Shown here: one piece after another, positions 60,276 through 64,000 of the stretch
Numbering within the stretch: the first letter of the stretch is position 1
Layout: the number at the start of each line of letters is the position of its first letter
Assembly (NCBI GenBank): GCA_007258455.2
Contig: VDFB02270651.1
Coordinates: 492,164,711 to 492,228,710 of the forward strand
Length of the DNA: 64,000 nucleotides
Direction: 5' to 3'
Source: Sequoia sempervirens
Lineage: Eukaryota; Streptophyta; Pinopsida; Cupressales; Cupressaceae
Made by a program: the position numbers and the translations under genes
Notes under the pieces: model-generated
Databases searched by the model: none
What the model saw: only the letters and a program-made list of their open reading frames with translations
What the model was told of the DNA's origin: nothing

Positions 60276-62359
60276 ATGGCTAATCCCAACCCCACTCAAC
60301 ATGAAAACATTCAACCATCTCAACATGAAAACCCTAACCCTGCACAAGATGAAAACCCTCCAAATCCTCCTTCACTAGGAATGTTGTTTCCAAACCAAAA
60401 TATGCCAAAAATACATGAATCTATTCATATAAATTTATATCAATTGAGAAATGTATGTCAAATCTATGAGACACTCACTGAGCTATCAAACATGAAAAAC
60501 ACTTTAGAAACAATCATTTCAAATGTTGAAACTTTGGCAACTCAGCATAATAGATTTGCACATTGGCAAGAGGAACAGAGAAATTTTATGCTGATGGGTT
60601 ATCATATGATGAGGTGAGGGCACTTGATATTGACAAAGCCCAATTAGCCTAGTTATTCATTGATCGCAGAACATGACAGTCTGTTGATGTGCGAAAACCA
60701 AAATTTTCAATTAAATGGTGCACGCTTAGAGGCATATTAGATAATTTTTGGAGACATTGGTGGATGGTTTTTAATAAACCACCCAACAACAATCTTGACG
60801 TGTATCAGTATTTTCTCCAAAAATTATATGCAGAGTTTTTCCTAGGGAGGCATGTTAATTACTTTGACATGCGAGATTTCTAGGGTGTTGGTAGAGGGAT
60901 GCCATAGGATAGACCTAGAGCACGCTGAGCCACCCTAGTTCGTCATGCTTTGCCTATTTCTGCCCTGAATCCACTACCTTACCTTGAGATTGCTTTAGAT
61001 GCAGGGACTTAGAGCATTTATGCTTTACATTCATTGAGTGATCATTTGGTCATGTAGAGCCATCATGTTGCACAACCATTTGACAGTGCATCACATTTTG
61101 GTGATGCACCTGATACATCCTAGCATGATGGTGGTGCACCTACTGCATCAGCTTCGACTAGTACATCGTCATCAGCTCTGACTAGTACACCATCCTCATT
61201 GGCACATATTTGTGTGCCCCATTATTGCATGATGTGCAACACTTTATGTTTGGGTCCTCTCCGATGGTCCACTGAGGCTCCCATGGACACAAATAACTAT
61301 GAGGTTCAGGATATGTCAGATGTAGGAGTTGATAGAGCATAGAGTGGACCATTTGTAGGAGAGACATCGGCTACCAAGGACGATGAGGGAGCACCGGTAA
61401 GACTTAAAGTAATTTCATAGTGTGTTTTATCTAAATTCTTTCATATTTTATAAGAGATATTTGTACTAATATATGTTTATGTGCTGGAATCTTAAACAGT
61501 TGTTGATGGAGGAGCAAATTTCCCATGTGCAGGAGGGTACATAGTCAGCCATTTCATTTGGCCTAGGGTCTTAGTATACGGTATTATTTAAATTGTTATT
61601 TAGATGTTAATTTTTGAAATCTATTATGTTTAAATACATGTACTACATAGATTGCTTGTCTAATGTAATCTTATCTTTAAAATGCAGTAACTTGGTTCAT
61701 CAACAACCATGCTGACTAACCTTGACCCATTGGATGAAGCTGCACAACATGTATATAATTTTTTTATATTCTCGACTTTATGATTATTTGTGCATGTACA
61801 TTTAAATTGTGTTACATTATTGTCATTTTTTAGGAAACCACTTTAGCTGCTTCATCAACCATGAGTCCATCTAGTGTTGTAGCATCACGATAGGTGTGTG
61901 TTTATTTTATATTGCAGATATTTGTGCTTAGATAGGAGTAGATATATGTTTAGTAAATATGATTATTTGTCAACAATTATGTGTTAATTTATGTCATTTT
62001 TATTTTACCTGCTATAGTCCTCTACTAGACTCAACACTGTGACAAGTGTGAGACCATTACTTTATACAAGAACTCCCGATCGTCCTAAGGGACAATCATA
62101 TGTAGACCATCTTGTAGAAAAGAGAGCAAGACTTGAGGTAAACAAGAATTGCATTATTGATAGAATATAGTACACGCATAGTGATTTTGATGTTAAATTC
62201 ATAATTTATAAATGGTGGTATATAAGTTTCTATTTACTAGTCTATATTTTCAACCATTCACATAATTAAATCTAATTTGTGGTTTGAATTGTTATTGTGC
62301 AAGAAACTTTAGAGCAACTAATTTCATCGAGGAGGATTGATTTTGATGATCTAACATAG
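60276..62359 (+). pseudogene. decayed six-exon gene of unknown family (transposon-like)
   Basis: The ATG at 60276 opens an Asn/Pro/Gln/His-rich N-terminus (MANPNPTQHENIQPSQHE), then helices (ETLTELSNMKNTLETIIS). A 1-bp loss near 60581-60587 shifts the frame, after which the sense continues as YADGLSYDEVRALDIDKAQL, FSIKWCTLRGILDNFWRHWW (from about 60700), LDVYQYFLQKLYAEFFLGR and a Ser/Thr-rich tail to a donor at 61396. Further phase-0 exons: 61500-61580, 61688-61750, 61834-61893, 62018-62137 and 62303-62359 (ends RRIDFDDLT then stop). Nearly every exon has TAG/TAA/TGA where CAG/CAA/TGG is the simplest ancestor; the last acceptor reads CAA instead of CAG. I do not recognise the family. The setting (GGATATCC words just upstream, repeats around) suggests a DNA-transposon ORF. 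Confidence 0.6.
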
Positions 62360-63619
62360 AAATAGGATTTGATATAGATTGATATGTACTTAGGGTTTGA
62401 TAGATCTTGAGATGGCATATATGCCACAATTTGTAAAACTTGTTGTAGAACTTGTTTTGAGTAGGCATATATGCCAATTTTGTATATGCACAAACACAAT
62501 TATTTTACATTTTGATATATAAGAATTAATATTCGATCTAATTTTTTCCTCGTGTGCATGTCTTTCTAATTTGAATATTCAAAATGGAATGTATAATTAT
62601 CTTAAAATGGTTTAAAGTTATGATCGATAACATGCTATAGATTAACAAAATTGAATTTTAATAGAACTTATGAATTACAATTGGTAATCCATCTATGTTT
62701 GAGTTCATTCATATTAAGGTTCACATACATTACATTCCATGAGACCACATTTCTTTGAGGATTTTTTTCAAACAATTCACTACCTTTTCTATTCTACCAC
62801 ATTTTTCATACATGTCTACCAAATTTTTTTTATCAAACACTCAATTTGAGAATACACATGATTTCAAGCTCTATTAAATGAATTTACATTTGCGGTGATT
62901 TTATTTTTTGAGCTCCTATAATGAAGTGGACAACTGATTTTTATTTCAAAAGAAGTTAAAATTAATGAAAATTGGTATGAGAAGCAATGTATAATATTTT
63001 TTTGAGAAGAATTGTTTGAAAATATGCCTCAAAGAATTATGGTCTCATAGACAAGGAAAAAAAGATGAAAAGAGCAGTTTATGACAGTCTTATGGCATTG
63101 ATTCTTTTGATTGATTAAAAACTTCAAACAAATGGATACAACTTAATGAAATATATGTCATTACAATGTTCATTCAAAAGTAATATAATCATCTTGATAA
63201 AAATTAATGTCACTCAATGTTCATTCAAGATTAATAACATGTAGAAGGTATAAAATCATCTTCAATAAGAATCACTATCTTTCAACCATAAGGGTTTGAT
63301 GCATTCTTCAAAAAAATTCCTTACAACTAAACAAGATACATGTTCATTAGATTGTTCATGTGAAATCTATACAATAATCATGATCAACAATTAAGAAACC
63401 ACTCAACCATGATGCAACCATTAAACAAACCAAATAAAACTCGATGACATGCATGTATTTGACCTTCCACATGCAATTTGTATTATTGTAATGCACAAAA
63501 ATGAATGAACTACTAACCATAATGCATCAATAAGAAAACTAGGCATACTATATGGGCTTGATGCACACTAGTCATAATGCTCACTTCGCACAAAAGCAAT
63601 AACATTGATATGATATTTT
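62360..63619. other. AT-rich DNA, no gene seen
   Basis: Short minus-strand open frames at 62272-62499 overlap the end of the decayed gene and have no motif. Confidence 0.45.
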
Positions 63620-63750
63620 CATCTATGTCAATCAACCTTGACCCACACCAAATTTGTGATATCACAATTGTTGTCATATATGTCAATCAACCTTGACCCA
63701 CACAAAACTTGTGATATCACAATTGTTGTCATATATGCCATTCAACCTAG
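63620..63750 (+). repeat. tandem repeat, period 55 bp
   Basis: Units start at 63620, 63675 and 63730 (the last partial). Each contains TATGTCAATCAACCTTGACC and GTGATATCACAATTGTTGTC. The unit includes the palindrome GTGATATCAC. Confidence 0.85.
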
Positions 63751-64000
63751 CGCAATTGAGGTTTTGTATTTGGTAAGAATTTGTTCAAGAAAAGAAAGTG
63801 AGAGATGATGGTTAAGGTGGATTTGAAAAAAATGAAGTTGTTGTCCTAAGTGTTGAAAACTCTATCAAACAAAGGGATGTTGTTGTACTAAGCATTGAAA
63901 TTGAAGAAAGACAACTAAAGACTAAAATTAACCACTTACAAAAGGAATGAAAAGATAAGAAGAAAATTTTATTGTCAATGAAAAGGAGGTTAGTTTGCTC
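63751..64000. other. no gene identified at the window edge
   Basis: A Lys/Leu-rich, stop-interrupted plus-strand reading is present, but nothing recognisable. Confidence 0.4.

Overview
The window looks like nuclear DNA of a seed plant with a very large, repeat-dense genome, most likely a gymnosperm. It is AT-rich and almost entirely decayed transposable elements: Ty1/copia and Ty3/gypsy polyproteins with plant-type motifs, a hAT element, foldback DNA and multi-exon transposon-like genes. There is one island of higher-GC, intron-containing coding sequence. The species cannot be fixed from the sequence. Two runs of exactly 100 N (15612-15711 and 32750-32849) are scaffold joins, so 15712-32749 is a separate ~17 kb contig placed between two others.

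Layout. 1-3860: copia debris (a 429-bp LTR with primer-binding site, a probable second LTR, and a decayed gag with a zinc knuckle). 3860-15600: AT-rich DNA with an inverted repeat, a gypsy RT relic, a decayed gene-like ORF (11778-13473), and a minus-strand eroded coding segment (about 14640-15500). 15712-32749: the isolated contig. It starts with an array of perfect 14-bp palindromes (16293-16466), then carries copy 1 of a ~16 kb segment: gypsy integrase/RNase H on minus, a 108-bp tandem array, a 1.67-kb hAT element with 8-bp target duplication, a copia polyprotein with 3' LTR on plus, and an (AT)n tract. 32850-39600: the one real gene. 40885-43024: a foldback element full of CT/GA repeats. 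44073-60032: copy 2 of the ~16 kb segment, about 98% identical by eye. 60276-62359: a decayed six-exon gene of unknown family. 63620-63750: a 55-bp tandem repeat.

The main find is the gene at 33446-39532. It encodes about 1,820 residues of a multidomain protein: a fatty-acyl-AMP-ligase (FAAL)-type adenylation domain, two acyl-carrier domains, then membrane segments alternating with left-handed beta-helix (hexapeptide acyltransferase-like) modules, with a catalase-fold domain between the second and third modules. The likely logic is activation of a fatty acid as acyl-adenylate, loading onto the carriers, and membrane-associated transfer and/or oxidation. The order recalls bacterial Pls/PosA-type NRPS-like proteins (one adenylation domain, carrier, then repeated membrane plus beta-helix modules). 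Here the 5' exon(s) are not visible, about 100 residues in the middle of the adenylation domain are absent, and one in-frame TAG interrupts the C-terminus. The locus is therefore either a recent pseudogene or affected by assembly error.

The remaining coding-like material is relic. Many stop codons sit where related proteins have Gln or Trp (CAG/CAA to TAG/TAA, TGG to TAG/TGA), as expected from decay of methylated cytosines in silenced plant DNA.
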